A stretch of DNA of 15,419 bases. Origin: Candidatus Cloacimonadota bacterium (GTDB lineage Bacteria > Cloacimonadota > Cloacimonadia > JGIOTU-2). Below the pieces are notes generated by a model. The model worked only from the letters and a program-made list of their open reading frames with translations, ran no database searches and was not told the DNA's origin. The translations under genes and the position numbers were made by a program. The DNA is taken from the NCBI GenBank assembly GCA_014384665.1, contig JACNFI010000296.1, forward strand, positions 1-15,419, in the 5' to 3' direction. Positions 14,155 to 15,419 of this stretch are shown piece after piece; positions within the stretch are counted from its first letter, which is position 1, and each line of letters starts with the position of its first letter.

Positions 14155-15419
14155 ATGAAAAAGAATATAATTGCAATTTTGACAATTTTATCATTCTCAA
14201 CTATTATATATGCAAATAGTTTTGATAATCCAAAAAGTATGGCTTTAGGTGATGCATATTTAACAAAAGCATCAGGTTTTCAGGCTGTGGATTGGAATCC
14301 GGCAAATTTGGGATTAATAAAAAATTTCGTAACTATTAACCTATTTCAACTAAATTCAAAAGTTTCAAATAATTCATTTAGTTTAGCTTACTACAACGAT
14401 TTAATGGGTAAATATTTGGATGAGAGTGATAAACAGGATTTACTTGATAGAATTCCTAATTCCGGTTTTTGTATTGATATGAATTCTGGTTTTAATATAC
14501 CTGTAACATCATTCTCGGTTTGGAAATTGGCTTTATCTGTCAATGCTCATGCTAAAGCATCAGTAGAGTTATCTAAAGAATATTTTGATATAATACTTCA
14601 CGGAAATAAGTTAGGTAAAGTATATGATTTTTCAGATAATACAGGAGAGGCAATTTCATATATAGAAACAAGATTAGGGTATGGAGATTTGCTCCCAATT
14701 TCACTTATTTCTTCAAAACTTGAGGATATACCGCCAATCTATGGTGGAATTAGTTTGGGTTATATTTATGGTATTGGTTATGCAAAAATTTCTGATTTCA
14801 AATCCAGGTTTGGTACTTCTGATAGCCTGATGCTTATAGATAACGACATAATTGCGAAAACTGCAGGTTATAATACAGATGATAGTAAAGCTTCAATTGA
14901 AGATGGTAATCCTGCAGGGATTGGTTTCAGAGCAAATATTGGGTTCTTTTCTCCAATTACAAAAGATATTTCAGTTGGTCTTGCTTTTAATAATCTGTTT
15001 GGAACAATAAATTGGAATGAAGATTGTGAAGAACATTGTATGCATATTTATACTGATACGCTCACAATTGATAACTGGGATGATTCTTTATTAGTTGATA
15101 CAACATATTCTATAGACAGTTTTAAACAAAGTATTCCATTTGAGATTCATTTAGGTGGTTCATATAAACTGAAAAAATATAATTTTTATTTAGATTATGT
15201 GCAGGGTTTTGGAAAAAGTATTTTAACTTCTAAAAAACCAAAGATATCTTTGGGAGCTGAATATTGGACATTTAAATGGTTACCATTAAGAGTTGGGATG
15301 GGTTTTGGAGGTGATGAAGGATTGCATTTTGCATTTGGCACAGGGATTGAATTCAAAAACTTTGAGTTTAATTGGGCTATACGAAATCACGGTGCTATAT
15401 TACCACAAAGTTCAAAGGG
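14155..15419 (+). CDS. Outer-membrane beta-barrel-like protein (PorV/DUF5723 style), 3' end outside window
   Basis: 421 complete codons are visible, open to the window edge. ATG 14155 has GGAGG (14144-14148) six bases upstream and follows the lipoprotein stop by one base. The signal peptide is MKKNIIAILTILSFSTIIYA. The mature start 'NSFDNPKSMALGDAYLTKASGFQAVDWNPANLG' is the hallmark of PorV/FadL-like and DUF5723 outer-membrane proteins of the FCB group ('a.ggA..A...NPA.L'). The rest alternates polar and hydrophobic residues with many Gly/Tyr/Phe strands ('GISLGYIYGIGYAKI', 'ISVGLAFNNLFG', 'LPLRVGMGFGGDEGLHFAF'), as in a beta-barrel. Probable role: an outer-membrane channel or assembly partner of the lipoprotein, or of secretion. 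Transported substrate unknown. Confidence 0.75.
   Translation, partial: MKKNIIAILTILSFSTIIYANSFDNPKSMALGDAYLTKASGFQAVDWNPANLGLIKNFVTINLFQLNSKVSNNSFSLAYYNDLMGKYLDESDKQDLLDRIPNSGFCIDMNSGFNIPVTSFSVWKLALSVNAHAKASVELSKEYFDIILHGNKLGKVYDFSDNTGEAISYIETRLGYGDLLPISLISSKLEDIPPIYGGISLGYIYGIGYAKISDFKSRFGTSDSLMLIDNDIIAKTAGYNTDDSKASIEDGNPAGIGFRANIGFFSPITKDISVGLAFNNLFGTINWNEDCEEHCMHIYTDTLTIDNWDDSLLVDTTYSIDSFKQSIPFEIHLGGSYKLKKYNFYLDYVQGFGKSILTSKKPKISLGAEYWTFKWLPLRVGMGFGGDEGLHFAFGTGIEFKNFEFNWAIRNHGAILPQSSK

Noticed and set aside
1..15419. CRISPR array, transposase, phage or defence genes
   Set aside because: No regularly spaced direct repeats with unique spacers, and none of the reading frames shows motifs of such proteins.

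Overview
This is an AT-rich stretch of a bacterial chromosome from an environmental, probably anaerobic, member of the FCB superphylum. Cloacimonadota-like bacteria are my best guess. The reasons are three secreted proteins that end in a 'YQN.PNPF...IYN.KGQ...WDG.D..G..v..G.Y.Y' module (FlgD-Ig / type IX-like sorting domain), the right-handed beta-helix proteins with the 'SPCIDAGTPD...GNPRI..GRIDIGAYEY' signature, and the lipoprotein plus outer-membrane protein pair at the right end. The taxon is inferred from protein style only; there is no rRNA or other marker here.

Layout. 1-1317 (+): 3' part of a parvulin-type (SurA/PpiD-like) periplasmic foldase. 1349-5938 (-): two tandem paralogous secreted beta-helix proteins separated by a compact nested palindrome (3654-3709). 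5939-6432: AT-rich intergenic stretch without a convincing gene. 6433-6508 (+): tRNA-Phe(GAA) with encoded CCA and an unusual C at position 33. 6509-6771: mosaic of dispersed-repeat pieces of the 'CACCGCAGAG.CGCAGAG' type that runs into the ribosome-binding site of pdxA. 6772-7719 (+): pdxA. 7714-7845: structured insert with perfect 17-bp inverted ends covering the pdxA stop and the rnhB start. 7844-8449 (+): rnhB. 8556-15419 (+): a tightly packed operon of a secreted heparinase-II/III-like polysaccharide lyase, a 988-aa repeat-bearing lipoprotein and an outer-membrane beta-barrel-like protein cut by the window end.

How it fits together. The housekeeping genes (foldase, tRNA-Phe, pdxA, rnhB) lie on the + strand; the pair of surface beta-helix genes lies between them on the other strand. 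Five of the nine protein genes (two beta-helix proteins, lyase, lipoprotein, outer-membrane protein) carry a signal peptide or lipobox and belong to the cell envelope or exterior, which suits a polymer-degrading or particle-attached life. Most of the unusual signal lies between genes: three different palindromic element types sit at gene borders and overlap start codons, stop codons or ribosome-binding sites. One repeat of the same family also appears to be read as protein inside a sorting domain (3899-3926). I saw no CRISPR array, transposase, phage gene or defence system.
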